Assembly: GCF_015476545.1 (NCBI RefSeq) | Contig: NZ_JADMKV010000041.1 | Span: forward strand, 1 to 41,266 | Source of the DNA: Methylobacter sp. BlB1 | Lineage (GTDB): Bacteria; Pseudomonadota; Gammaproteobacteria; Methylococcales; Methylomonadaceae | DNA: 41,266 nt | Reading direction: 5' to 3' | In this document: positions 1 through 8,235 of the stretch, one piece after another | Layout: every line of letters starts with the position of its first letter | Position numbering within the stretch: the first letter of the stretch is position 1 | Notes under the pieces: model-generated | Seen by the model: only the letters and a program-made list of their open reading frames with translations | Database searches by the model: none | What the model was told of the DNA's origin: nothing | Translations under genes and position numbers: made by a program

Positions 1-73
1 GCAGCGATTGGTGGGCGTCGCGCAGGACGACTTCGGTGATGCCTAACGGCTTAGGATTGTTGTTTTGTGCCAT
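1..73 (-). CDS. oadA: Oxaloacetate decarboxylase alpha subunit, 5' end only
   Basis: Only the first 24 codons are inside the window; the gene runs off the left edge. Read on the minus strand from ATG at 73-71, the peptide contains KPLGITEVVLRDAHQSL. This is the characteristic N-terminus of the carboxyltransferase subunit of oxaloacetate decarboxylase (OadA) and of the related pyruvate carboxylase B subunit; the RDAHQSL segment belongs to the TIM-barrel active site. In the family, OadA transfers the carboxyl group of oxaloacetate to biotin and releases pyruvate, and OadB decarboxylates carboxybiotin while exporting Na+. The oadG gene immediately upstream on the same strand favours OadA over a stand-alone pyruvate carboxylase. 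The Shine-Dalgarno-like AAAAGG lies in a small hairpin just before the start. Confidence 0.85.
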   Translation of the reverse strand, partial: MAQNNNPKPLGITEVVLRDAHQSL

Positions 74-78
74 GCTTT

Positions 79-114
79 AACCTTTTGGGGTTCAATTCGC
101 GGACCTTTGGGGTC
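79..114 (-). promoter_or_regulatory. Tandem mini-hairpins over the oadA ribosome binding site
   Basis: Two near-identical inverted repeats lie directly before oadA: AACCTTTTGGGGTT at 79-92 and GACCTTTGGGGTC at 102-114 (plus-strand text). Each can form a 4-bp hairpin. On the minus strand the first supplies the AAAAGG ribosome binding site for oadA, so folding could affect translation relative to oadG. The sequence match is direct; the regulatory role is inference. Confidence 0.35.
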
Positions 115-181
115 GGTTTTAGTTGATGGGAATGTGGAGCGCGCAGCCTGTCCCCCACGGCGCAGGCCTACGCACATATCA

Positions 182-198
182 TCCGGCAGCATGCCGGA
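182..198 (-). repeat. Perfect hairpin between oadG and oadA
   Basis: TCCGGCA (182-188) and TGCCGGA (192-198) form a perfect 7-bp stem with a 3-base loop, 11 bases after the oadG stop. No U-tract follows in the oadG reading direction, so it is not a standard terminator. It may stabilise or process the oadGA message. Confidence 0.4.
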
Positions 199-209
199 CA
201 CCGAAATCA

Positions 210-446
210 TTAATGCCGGGATCGGTACTGATGCACAGCCGCACTGATCGCGGCGATCACGCTAGCCTCAGTACCGGCGCCAGCCGCTGGCCGGACTGGA
301 CTGGCAGCCGGCGGCGCATCCGGAAAATAGCGCTGCACCAGTGCCGACATCAGATTCATGGCCAGCACAAGCATGGCCAGAAACAGGAAAACGAGGCCCA
401 TACCGACCATCATTAACTCTATCCCGCTCATCATCAGTTCTGTCAT
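210..446 (-). CDS. oadG: Oxaloacetate decarboxylase gamma subunit
   Basis: This 78-residue protein has one N-terminal hydrophobic segment (about residues 10-32, rich in Leu, Met and Val) and a Pro/Ala-rich stretch (about 44-58). That is the layout of OadG, the small membrane subunit that anchors OadA to the OadB Na+ pump and, in studied enzymes, binds zinc near its C-terminus. Length fits the family (about 80 residues). It precedes oadA on the same strand with a 136-base gap, the usual G-A-B order. The C-terminus here ends VHQYRSRH, where a Zn-binding His could lie. The family is weakly conserved in sequence, so the call rests on size, topology and neighbourhood together. Confidence 0.85.
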   Translation of the reverse strand: MTELMMSGIELMMVGMGLVFLFLAMLVLAMNLMSALVQRYFPDAPPAASPVRPAAGAGTEASVIAAISAAVHQYRSRH

Positions 447-523
447 AGTGTTAAACCTTGCTGTTTAAAATTATCCGCCCATTATCCATAAAACTCATAC
501 TCTAAACAAACTCAGATAACTAA

Positions 524-575
524 ATTGATGATTTTTTTGGATTAGCATCAGCATTAACTTATAATAATCATCAAT
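524..575 (+). promoter_or_regulatory. Candidate rnfB promoter flanked by a 9-bp inverted repeat
   Basis: TTGGAT (537-542) and TATAAT (560-565) are 17 bases apart, a good sigma-70-type promoter pointing to rnfB with a leader of roughly 118 bases. It is flanked by ATTGATGAT (524-532) and ATCATCAAT (567-575), a perfect inverted repeat that could bind a dimeric regulator on both sides of the promoter. The region lies between the divergent oadG and rnfB genes. Confidence 0.45.
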
Positions 576-627
576 CATACTTTTCCTAAATAGTGAATTT
601 TCGTGTAAAGTAGCGGTCTCTAAGCTG

Positions 628-652
628 GCAGTTTTATTGCTATGAAAACTGC
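628..652 (+). promoter_or_regulatory. Hairpin in the rnfB leader
   Basis: GCAGTTTT (628-635) and AAAACTGC (645-652) form a perfect 8-bp stem with a 9-base loop, ending 37 bases before the rnfB start. The downstream arm is not followed by a U-tract, so it looks like a leader structure and not a terminator. No known riboswitch motif was recognised. Confidence 0.4.
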
Positions 653-689
653 TGAAGGTCTGCATTTGTATTTTAAGAGTCGGTAATTA

Positions 690-1583
690 ATGTTATCACT
701 AGCTAGTATTGGGACTGCTGCCCTGTTTATGATCGCGCTTGGTGTGGTTCTGGCAGCAATTCTGGCTATCGCAAGTAAAAAATTATTTGTCTATGAAGAT
801 CCCCGAATTGACGCCGTAGATGAGATGCTCCCGCAAGCTCAGTGTGGTGCTTGCGGCGTTCCCGGCTGCCGCCCCTTCGCCGAAGCGGTTGTCGCCGGCG
901 TTCGAAGCCCTTCCGGCTGCACCGTCAACACGCCTGAAGCCAATCAATTGATCGCCGATTACATGGGCGTTGACGTAGGCAGTCAGGAAAAAGTCGTCGC
1001 GCGCCTGGCTTGCGCCGGCGGAACCCATGTCGCTTACAAACGCGCCGAATATCAGGGATTGAAATCCTGCCAGGCCGCCTCGGTGATTGCCGGCGGCGGC
1101 AAAGGTTGCAACTGGGGCTGCCTGGGCCTGGGCGATTGCGCCGATGTCTGCGATTTTGACGCTATATATATGGACGAGCATGGGCTGCCTATCGTCATTG
1201 AAGATAAATGCACCGCCTGTAACGACTGCGTCGTCGTCTGCCCCAAGGATTTATTCTCCCTGCAACCGGTCAGCCATCAATTGTTCGTTGCCTGCAAAAG
1301 CCTCGATGAAGGCGATGAAGCGCAGCACGAATGCGAAGTCGCCTGCACGGCCTGCGGAAAATGCGCCGTCGATGCGCCTAAAGGTCTGATCGAAATCAAA
1401 AACAATCTGGCCGTTATCGATTATGCGAAATACGCAGATTTCACGGTAGACCGAACGCCTATAGAACGCTGCCCGACTGGGGCCATCGTTTGGATAGACA
1501 GCAAATTGGGCACGACCCGTTCCAGCCACGGCAAAGAATCGAAGAAAAAGGTTCTGCGCACGGAATCACTGCCTTTGGGCTAA
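690..1583 (+). CDS. rnfB: Rnf complex subunit B, long cysteine-rich form
   Basis: RnfB carries electrons through iron-sulfur clusters from reduced ferredoxin towards RnfC in the ion-pumping ferredoxin:NAD+ oxidoreductase. The 297-residue protein has an N-terminal membrane anchor (about residues 5-28), then the RnfB-type cluster CGACGVPGC with Cys52, 55, 60 and 77. It continues with CNWGC...CADVC (Cys140, 144, 150, 154), CTACNDCVVVC (Cys174, 177, 180, 184) and CEVACTACGKC (Cys215, 219, 222, 225), and a late RCPTGAI motif with Cys261. Enterobacterial RsxB is only about 190 residues with fewer clusters; this long form recalls RnfB of anaerobes such as Bacteroidetes. It is the first gene of the cluster, separated by 85 bases from the PFOR gene and not directly followed by rnfC. 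Confidence 0.93.
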   Translation: MLSLASIGTAALFMIALGVVLAAILAIASKKLFVYEDPRIDAVDEMLPQAQCGACGVPGCRPFAEAVVAGVRSPSGCTVNTPEANQLIADYMGVDVGSQEKVVARLACAGGTHVAYKRAEYQGLKSCQAASVIAGGGKGCNWGCLGLGDCADVCDFDAIYMDEHGLPIVIEDKCTACNDCVVVCPKDLFSLQPVSHQLFVACKSLDEGDEAQHECEVACTACGKCAVDAPKGLIEIKNNLAVIDYAKYADFTVDRTPIERCPTGAIVWIDSKLGTTRSSHGKESKKKVLRTESLPLG

Positions 1584-1668
1584 CCGAATTTTTTCACATT
1601 ATTTAATTCTACAAAACGCTTGAACCGGACAAGCCGGCTTTTGTACGTTTTTACTAGAGGAACCTTGA

Positions 1669-4600
1669 ATGGCTTTTTTCGGCAAAAAAGAAAACAAAAC
1701 GTTTAAATATCCTGGCATACGCATGGCCATGGACGGCAGCCAGGCCGTCATCATGGTCGAGCGCGAATCCAGCGATGCTGCCGGCGCTTATCCTATTACG
1801 CCTTCGACCGATATGGGCGAAGGCTGGGCCGTGGAAATGGCCAATGGCTATTTGAATATTTCCGACAGACCGTTGATTTTTGTCGAACCTGAAGGCGAGC
1901 ACGCCGCGGCCGGTGTCACGGCCGGCATGTCGATGACCGGGCTCAGAGCCACCAACTTCACCTCATCCCAAGGCGCCGCCTACATGCATGAATCCCTGTA
2001 TGCTGCGGTAGGCAAAAGACTGCCTTATGTCCTGAACATGGCTTGCCGTGCGATCACCAAATCTACACTGAACGTGCACTGCGGCCATGACGATTACCAT
2101 TGCATCGATGATACCGGCTTCATTCAGGTGTTCGCCAAGGACAATCAGGAAGCGGCTGACCTGAACATCATCGGTCGGAAAATCGCCGAGCTTTCGCTGA
2201 ACCCCATCGTTGTGGCGCAGGACGGCTTTTTGACGACGCATCTGATCGAAGCGCTGAACGTACCGGAAAGAGAGCTGATCGAAGAATATCTGGGCCGCCC
2301 CGACGACATCATTAACACGCCGACGCCGGCACAGCGAATCATTTACGGCCCGACCCGCCGACGCATTCCCGAGCTCTGGACGGTCGACAAACCAATGATG
2401 TCGGGCGTGGTGCAAAACCAGGACAGCTACATGCAGGCTGTCGCCGGCCAGCGCCCCTACTTCTTCGATCACGTCAGCGTATTTGCCGATGAGTGCATGG
2501 ACGAGTGGTACGAACTGACCGGCCGCCGCTATCGCCGTATTGGTGAATACCGCTGTGATGATGCCGATTACTTGATCATCGCGCAAGGCAGCGTGATCCA
2601 TACCGCCGAAGTCACGGCCGATTACCTGCGCGAAAAACGCGGCATCAAGGTCGGTGTCGTCAACATGACCCTATTCCGCCCGTTCCCTGGCGATCTGATC
2701 TCGCACGTGGTCAGAGGCCGCAAAGGCATCACGGTCATGGAAAGAACCGACCAGCCCATGGCCGAGGATTTGCCGTTAATCCGCGAAATCCGCACGGCCA
2801 TGGCCAAGGCCATAGAAAATGGCACGTCCAGCGAACTGCCTTTCCCTGGGTACGCCACTTATAAGAAAGACACCGATTCATCGCCGCTATATTCAGCTTC
2901 ATTTGGCTTAGGTAGCCGCGATTTGCAGCCGGAAGGCATCATTGCGGCCGTTGAAAACATGTTGCCGGATGGCAAGCATCAGAAATTCTTTTACCTGGGC
3001 ATCCAGTTCGTCCGCGATCAGGCTTACTCGCCCAAACAGGAAATTCAGCAACAAGCCGTCATCGATGCGTACCCACGTATCCGCGATCTGGCGCTGACCG
3101 GCTCTGAAAACCCGAATCTGATGCCGGAAGGCGCGATTACCGTGCGCATGCATTCAGTCGGTGGCTGGGGTGCGATCACGACCGGTAAAAACCTGGCCAT
3201 GACCTTGTTCGACCTGCTCGACTATGAGATCAAGGCCAACCCCAAATACGGCTCCGAGAAAAAAGGCCAACCGACCACGTACTATCTGTCGGCCGCGCCG
3301 GAAAAAATCCGTCTGGCCTGTGAATATGCGTTCGTGGACGTGGTCATTTCGCCCGATCCGAACGTCTTCACGCATTCGAATCCATTGGCCGGCCTGAAGG
3401 AAAACGGTGTGTTTATCATCCAGAGCAGCCTGTCTTCACCCGAAGAGGTCTGGCGCTCGTTTCCGAAAGCCTCTCAGCGCTATATTGCCGACAAGAAAAT
3501 CAAGGTTGCTTATATAGATGCCTTTAAGATCGCGCGTGAGGAAGCCAAAGATCCCGACCTGCAATTCCGCATGCAGGGCATTGCCTTCCAGGGAGCTTTC
3601 TTCGAAGCGGCACCGCTGGCTGCCAACCTGAGCAAAAGCAAGGACGAGATCCTGCAGGCAATTTACGACACCCTCAACACCAAATTCGGCAGCAAGGGTA
3701 AACAGGTCGTCGAGGACAACTTCAGAACCGTTAAACGCGGCTTCCTTGAAACTCATGAAATCGATGTCGGTGCCATGGTTGTGGGCGATGTCGCGCCCTG
3801 GGCCGAGAAAAAAGAAGCCACAGCGCCGTTAACGTTGTTGCGCAAACCTGCCAACGACGATGCGCTCTCCGATATCCATCGCTTCTTCGAGCAGACCGGC
3901 AGCAACTATATCAACGGCCGCGGCAGTGAAAACCTGACCGACCCGTTCATGGCGCTGAGTATCGTGCCGGCGGCGACGGGCATCTACCGCGACATGACGC
4001 AGATCCGTTTCGAGCATCCGACCTGGATTCCCGAGAACTGCACCGCTTGCGGCGACTGCTACACTGTTTGCCCTGACAGCGCCATTCCGGGCCTGGTCAA
4101 TACGGTCAATGAGGTCTTCGAAACCAACATCAAGCGCATCGAAAAAACCGGCAAAACGGTCAAGCACCTGCGCCGCGCGATCCGCACCGTCGAGAAAAAA
4201 TACCATGCGCTTGCCGCTACCCGCTCGGAAGGCACGACGTTGGGCCCGGTCTTCAACAAAGCCATAGGCGACACGATTGCCGAATATCCGGAAGCCGAGC
4301 GCGATGAAGTCTCGATGGAATTCCAGTGGTTCAAAGACGCCATGGGCTCGTTCAAATTCGCGCTGACCAAGCCTTACCACGACGCGATCAACAAACGCAC
4401 GCCCAATAACGGCGGTCTGTTTTCGATCACCATCAACCCGATGGCCTGCAAGGGCTGCATGGAATGCGTCAAGGTCTGTAACGACAATGCGCTGGAAGTG
4501 ACGCCGCAGACCGTCGACAGCATCAAGACCTTGCGCGAGGACTGGGATTACTGGATTGACCTGCCGACATCGAATCCGAAATACAATCGTATCGACGATA

Positions 4601-6675
4601 TCGATGAGAAGGTCGGCGCCCTGACCAGCATGCTGCTGGACAAGAAAATCTACAGTTCGATGAACTGCGGCGACAGCGCGTGCTTAGGTTGCGGCGAGAA
4701 AACCATCATCCACCTGTTCACAGGCGCCGTAACGGCACTGATGCAGCCACGCGTCAAGAAACAGCTCGCCAGGATCGACGCGCTGATTGTGGGCATGGAG
4801 AAGCATATCCGCCTGAAGCTGGCGGAGTCGCTCGACATCAATGACATCGAAGCCATCGAGGCCGCGATTGAAGCCAATAAAAACGTTGACCTGACCCTGG
4901 CCAAGCTCAGCAGTGCGCTGGATGCCGGCAAGCCGTCCAGGCCTATCGATGCGGCTTGGCTGAAATGGGCGTCGCAGATTTCAGCCAAACTGAAACACCT
5001 GAAATGGCTGTATCTGGAAGGACCTACCGGCAACGGCCGCGTGGAAATGGGCATCACCAACAGCACGGGCTGTACGTCGGTCTGGGGCTCGACCTTTCCG
5101 TTCAACCCCTACCCGTTCCCATGGGCCAACCACCTATTCCAGGATGCGCCGTCCCTGGCGATGGGCGTCTTTGAAGGCCACATGCTCAAGATGACGGAAG
5201 GCTTCAAGGCCATCCGCATGGCGGAACTGGAACTGGCCGGCAAATACGACAAGGATGAACACGACAGATTCTTCAAGTATTTCGACTGGCGCCAGTTCTC
5301 CGAGCAGGAATACCTGATGTGCCCGCCCGTGGTCTGCGTCGGCGGCGACGGCGCCATGTACGACATCGGCTTCCAGAATCTGTCGCGCTGCCTGATTTCG
5401 GGCCTGCCGATCAAGGTGCTGATCCTGGATACACAGGTTTATTCCAATACCGGCGGCCAGGCCTGCACGTCCGGCTTTATCGGCCAGATATCGGACATGG
5501 CGCCTTACGGCCAGGAAACGAAAGGCAAGTTCGAGCTGCGCAAGGAAATGAGCCTGCTCGCGATGGCGCACCGGACTTCCTACGTCATGCAGGGCGCCAT
5601 CTCGCATGTCAACCACCTACTGGAAGGTTACATCGATGGCTTGAATTTCCGCGGCCCCGCCGTATTCAACATCTATGCCGTCTGCCAGCCTGAACATGGC
5701 GTGGCCGATGATGCCTCGGAAATGCAAAGCCGCCTGGCCGTTGAATCGCGCGCTTATCCGCTGCTGACTTTCGACCCGCGCCTGGGCAATACCTGGGAGG
5801 AATGCACGTCCATCCAGGGCAATCCGGACATTGACAAGGACTGGACGACTTACACGCTGAAGTTCGTCGATGAGTACGGTCTTGAAGAAACCCTGGACGT
5901 ACCCATGACGTTCGCCGACTGGGCATTGACGGAAGGCCGCTTCCGCAAGCACTTCAAGTTCGTGCCGCCGTCCCAGTGGAACGATGACATGATGCCGCTG
6001 GTCGAGTTTATTGATCTGCCCAGAGAGGATAAGGCCGACTATATCCCTTTCATTTATGCTGTGCATCCGGACACCAATACGCTGGTGCGCGTGGTCGTCG
6101 ATCCTGAAATCGTCCTGTCGACGATTGAGCGGCGCGACTTCTGGCGTACTCTGAAGGGTATCGTCGGCGCTAACCGGCCGACCATAGACCTGAAAGCGAT
6201 CGCCGATCAAGCCAAAGCGGAAATGGCTTCCAGCATTGCCGCCAACCTGGTGAACATGGTGGGCGGCGGCGACGCCAGTGCTTTAGCCAGCCTGTTGACT
6301 CCGTCAGCTATAATGGCCGCGCCAGCGCCAGTAGTGGCAACTCCTGCAGAGGCCGCTCCCGCACCTGCCCCAGCGGCGTCTGCTGCGGCAACAGCTGCGC
6401 CGGCTCCTAAAGCCGCTGCGGGCGGGCATGAATCGGTCTGGATTGAAACGCCCAACTGCACAACCTGTGATGAATGTGTCGACATTGCGCCGGCCATCTT
6501 CCAGTATAATACCGAGAAAAAAGCCATTGTCGTCAATCCGACAGCCGGCACTTACGAGCAGATCGTAAAAGCCGCTGAAAAATGCACGGCCGTGATCATT
6601 CATCCCGGCACGCCCTGGAATCCGGATGAGCCTAATCTTGAGAAGCTCATCAAACGTGCGGAGAAGTTTCAATAA
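1669..6675 (+). CDS. Giant pyruvate (2-oxoacid):ferredoxin oxidoreductase with fused ferredoxin
   Basis: Homodimeric PFOR-type enzymes convert pyruvate and CoA to acetyl-CoA, CO2 and reduced ferredoxin. At 1668 residues this one far exceeds the usual 1170-1200. Domains in order: pyrimidine-binding domain with YPITP (41-45) and candidate substrate Arg127; transketolase-C-like and gamma domains (about 290-720); two [4Fe-4S] clusters, Cys791/794/797/801 and Cys927/930/933/937; and the TPP domain with CLGC (Cys1005, 1008), TGC (Cys1135), GGDG (1225-1228), SNTGGQ ending at 1264, and Cys1339. About 80 extra residues separate the two clusters, and about 100 extra helical residues separate Cys1008 from Cys1135. 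After an Ala/Pro linker (about 1549-1587) comes a single-cluster ferredoxin (Cys1597, 1600, 1603, 1639). Start ATG follows an AGAGGAACC ribosome site. Its place between rnfB and rnfC implies direct electron delivery to Rnf. Substrate could be another 2-oxoacid. Confidence 0.9.
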   Translation: MAFFGKKENKTFKYPGIRMAMDGSQAVIMVERESSDAAGAYPITPSTDMGEGWAVEMANGYLNISDRPLIFVEPEGEHAAAGVTAGMSMTGLRATNFTSSQGAAYMHESLYAAVGKRLPYVLNMACRAITKSTLNVHCGHDDYHCIDDTGFIQVFAKDNQEAADLNIIGRKIAELSLNPIVVAQDGFLTTHLIEALNVPERELIEEYLGRPDDIINTPTPAQRIIYGPTRRRIPELWTVDKPMMSGVVQNQDSYMQAVAGQRPYFFDHVSVFADECMDEWYELTGRRYRRIGEYRCDDADYLIIAQGSVIHTAEVTADYLREKRGIKVGVVNMTLFRPFPGDLISHVVRGRKGITVMERTDQPMAEDLPLIREIRTAMAKAIENGTSSELPFPGYATYKKDTDSSPLYSASFGLGSRDLQPEGIIAAVENMLPDGKHQKFFYLGIQFVRDQAYSPKQEIQQQAVIDAYPRIRDLALTGSENPNLMPEGAITVRMHSVGGWGAITTGKNLAMTLFDLLDYEIKANPKYGSEKKGQPTTYYLSAAPEKIRLACEYAFVDVVISPDPNVFTHSNPLAGLKENGVFIIQSSLSSPEEVWRSFPKASQRYIADKKIKVAYIDAFKIAREEAKDPDLQFRMQGIAFQGAFFEAAPLAANLSKSKDEILQAIYDTLNTKFGSKGKQVVEDNFRTVKRGFLETHEIDVGAMVVGDVAPWAEKKEATAPLTLLRKPANDDALSDIHRFFEQTGSNYINGRGSENLTDPFMALSIVPAATGIYRDMTQIRFEHPTWIPENCTACGDCYTVCPDSAIPGLVNTVNEVFETNIKRIEKTGKTVKHLRRAIRTVEKKYHALAATRSEGTTLGPVFNKAIGDTIAEYPEAERDEVSMEFQWFKDAMGSFKFALTKPYHDAINKRTPNNGGLFSITINPMACKGCMECVKVCNDNALEVTPQTVDSIKTLREDWDYWIDLPTSNPKYNRIDDIDEKVGALTSMLLDKKIYSSMNCGDSACLGCGEKTIIHLFTGAVTALMQPRVKKQLARIDALIVGMEKHIRLKLAESLDINDIEAIEAAIEANKNVDLTLAKLSSALDAGKPSRPIDAAWLKWASQISAKLKHLKWLYLEGPTGNGRVEMGITNSTGCTSVWGSTFPFNPYPFPWANHLFQDAPSLAMGVFEGHMLKMTEGFKAIRMAELELAGKYDKDEHDRFFKYFDWRQFSEQEYLMCPPVVCVGGDGAMYDIGFQNLSRCLISGLPIKVLILDTQVYSNTGGQACTSGFIGQISDMAPYGQETKGKFELRKEMSLLAMAHRTSYVMQGAISHVNHLLEGYIDGLNFRGPAVFNIYAVCQPEHGVADDASEMQSRLAVESRAYPLLTFDPRLGNTWEECTSIQGNPDIDKDWTTYTLKFVDEYGLEETLDVPMTFADWALTEGRFRKHFKFVPPSQWNDDMMPLVEFIDLPREDKADYIPFIYAVHPDTNTLVRVVVDPEIVLSTIERRDFWRTLKGIVGANRPTIDLKAIADQAKAEMASSIAANLVNMVGGGDASALASLLTPSAIMAAPAPVVATPAEAAPAPAPAASAAATAAPAPKAAAGGHESVWIETPNCTTCDECVDIAPAIFQYNTEKKAIVVNPTAGTYEQIVKAAEKCTAVIIHPGTPWNPDEPNLEKLIKRAEKFQ

Positions 6676-6733
6676 GATGCTCTATCTTTAAGGCTTAAAC
6701 CTAAGATGGATTAAACAGTAAATCTTACGAATG

Positions 6734-6811
6734 ACTGCAGATGCAGTTGCCTGGAGCCCGAAGGAAAGCCTGCACAGCAGCCATATTGTGCAAGACTTAT
6801 CCTTCGGGCTC
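6734..6811 (+). repeat. Large structured intergenic element before rnfC
   Basis: The 174-base gap between PFOR and rnfC holds a perfect 12-bp inverted repeat, GAGCCCGAAGGA (6754-6765) with TCCTTCGGGCTC (6800-6811). Nested inside is a 6-bp stem, TGCACA (6771-6776) with TGTGCA (6787-6792). Just upstream is a small palindrome, ACTGCA/TGCAGT (6734-6739, 6742-6747). No long U-tract follows, so full termination is unlikely. It may set PFOR to Rnf stoichiometry by processing, partial termination or 3'-end protection, or be a small palindromic repeat. I saw no second copy in the window. Confidence 0.6.
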
Positions 6812-6873
6812 TTCGTGGTTTATGAACGGGCAAATTCCTTAGCCCCGTTGTGATTTTTATACTAGTTAGGACT

Positions 6874-8235
6874 ATGAGTTTACTAAAGCTGTTCGGCAGA
6901 AAAACCGTCTCTAGCAGAAAAACCTTTCCCAAAGGCATACACCCGGCCGAATATAAAGAACAGACCAGTGCCAAACCGACCCGCCGGCTGCCTTTCGCGC
7001 CGCAGGTCATCGTGCCTTTGTCGCAAAGCATCGGCAAACCCTCTATCGCCGTCGTGCACAAAGGCCAGCAGGTGGAGCGCGGCGAGGTGATTGCTGTTGC
7101 TGACGGCCCGCTGTCCGTGCCGCTGCATGCGCCGGTCACGGGCACCGTGAAAGGCATCGAGCTCATGCCGACGCCGTCCGGCGCCAAAAAAGACTGCATC
7201 ATCATCGACACGCAGCCCAGCTCGTCGCAAATTCCGATTCGGAGCGAAGAGCGCGACATTGAGTCCATGAGCCGCGAAGAGCTGATCCAGGCCGTCAAGG
7301 ATACCGGCATGGTGGGCCTGGGCGGGGCCAGCTTCCCGACGCATTTCAAGATGACCGTGCCGGAAGGCAAGAAAGTGCATACCGTGATCGTCAACGGCTG
7401 TGAGTGCGAGCCGTTTATGACGACCGATCACCGCGTCATGCTCGAAAACGTCAAGAATCTGATCCTAGGCATCCGGATCGCGATGAAATGTGTCGACGCC
7501 GGCAAAGCCATTATCGGCGTCGAAGACAACAAGCCCGATGTTCTGGCCGCCATCAAGCCGCATCTGCCGCAGGATAGCACTATCACGATCGAGGCCGTCG
7601 AGACGAAATATCCGCAGGGCGCCGAGAAAATGCTGATCTATTCGCTGCTCGGCGTCGAGGTGCCGTCCCGCGGCCTGCCGGCCGACATCGGCCTTGCCGT
7701 ATTCAACGTCGCGACACTGGCCGAGCTCGGCCGCCTGCTGCCGCACAGCCAAGGACTTATCGAGCGCGTCATCACCATTACCGGCGATGACCTGGAAAAG
7801 CCCGGCAATTACATCGTACCGATCGGCACGCCGCTGCGTTATATTCTGCAATACGCGAACTTTACCGGCCATCAGGCGGAACTGATACTTGGCGGCCCGA
7901 TGATGGGCACGGCCGCCGCATCACTCGATACGCCGGTTACCAAAGGCACCGGCACAGTCCTGGTACTCGACGAGCGCGCTACCAAAAATGACGACATTCT
8001 GCCGTGCATCAAATGCGGCAAATGCCTGCAGGCCTGCCCGATCAATCTGAATCCGTGCGAACTGGGCCAACTGGCGGCCAAACGGCGCTATGATGTCATG
8101 GAGGAGCAATACCATCTCAATGATTGCTTCGAGTGCGGCTGCTGCAGTTATGTCTGCCCGTCCAATATTCCCTTAGTGCAGTACTTTAGAATCGCCAAAG
8201 TACTGAATCGAGAAAGGCACCTGAACAATGGCTGA
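6874..8235 (+). CDS. rnfC: Rnf complex subunit C (NADH-binding)
   Basis: RnfC is the peripheral subunit that binds NAD(H) and FMN and exchanges electrons with RnfB. The 453-residue protein starts MSLLKLFGRK; ATG 6874 follows TTAGGACT, whereas the in-frame GTG at 6850 has no ribosome site. HAPVTGTVKGIE (about residue 85) is the lipoyl-like N-terminal region, and GMVGLGGASFPTHFK (about 140-154) with NGCECEPF is the Rossmann/FMN region shared with complex I NuoF. Two [4Fe-4S] motifs follow: Cys378/381/384/388 and Cys418/421/424/428. It is the short form, without the long Ala/Lys-rich C-terminal tail of enterobacterial RsxC. It overlaps rnfD by 8 bases, which indicates coupled translation. Confidence 0.95.
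   Translation: MSLLKLFGRKTVSSRKTFPKGIHPAEYKEQTSAKPTRRLPFAPQVIVPLSQSIGKPSIAVVHKGQQVERGEVIAVADGPLSVPLHAPVTGTVKGIELMPTPSGAKKDCIIIDTQPSSSQIPIRSEERDIESMSREELIQAVKDTGMVGLGGASFPTHFKMTVPEGKKVHTVIVNGCECEPFMTTDHRVMLENVKNLILGIRIAMKCVDAGKAIIGVEDNKPDVLAAIKPHLPQDSTITIEAVETKYPQGAEKMLIYSLLGVEVPSRGLPADIGLAVFNVATLAELGRLLPHSQGLIERVITITGDDLEKPGNYIVPIGTPLRYILQYANFTGHQAELILGGPMMGTAAASLDTPVTKGTGTVLVLDERATKNDDILPCIKCGKCLQACPINLNPCELGQLAAKRRYDVMEEQYHLNDCFECGCCSYVCPSNIPLVQYFRIAKVLNRERHLNNG

Noticed and set aside
1963-2601. Open frame opposite the PFOR gene (212 codons, minus strand)
   Set aside because: Antisense to the highly conserved N-terminal PFOR domain; no start signals or family features.
6850-6873. GTG start for RnfC
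   Set aside because: No ribosome site; ATG 6874 follows AGGA and gives the usual RnfC N-terminus.
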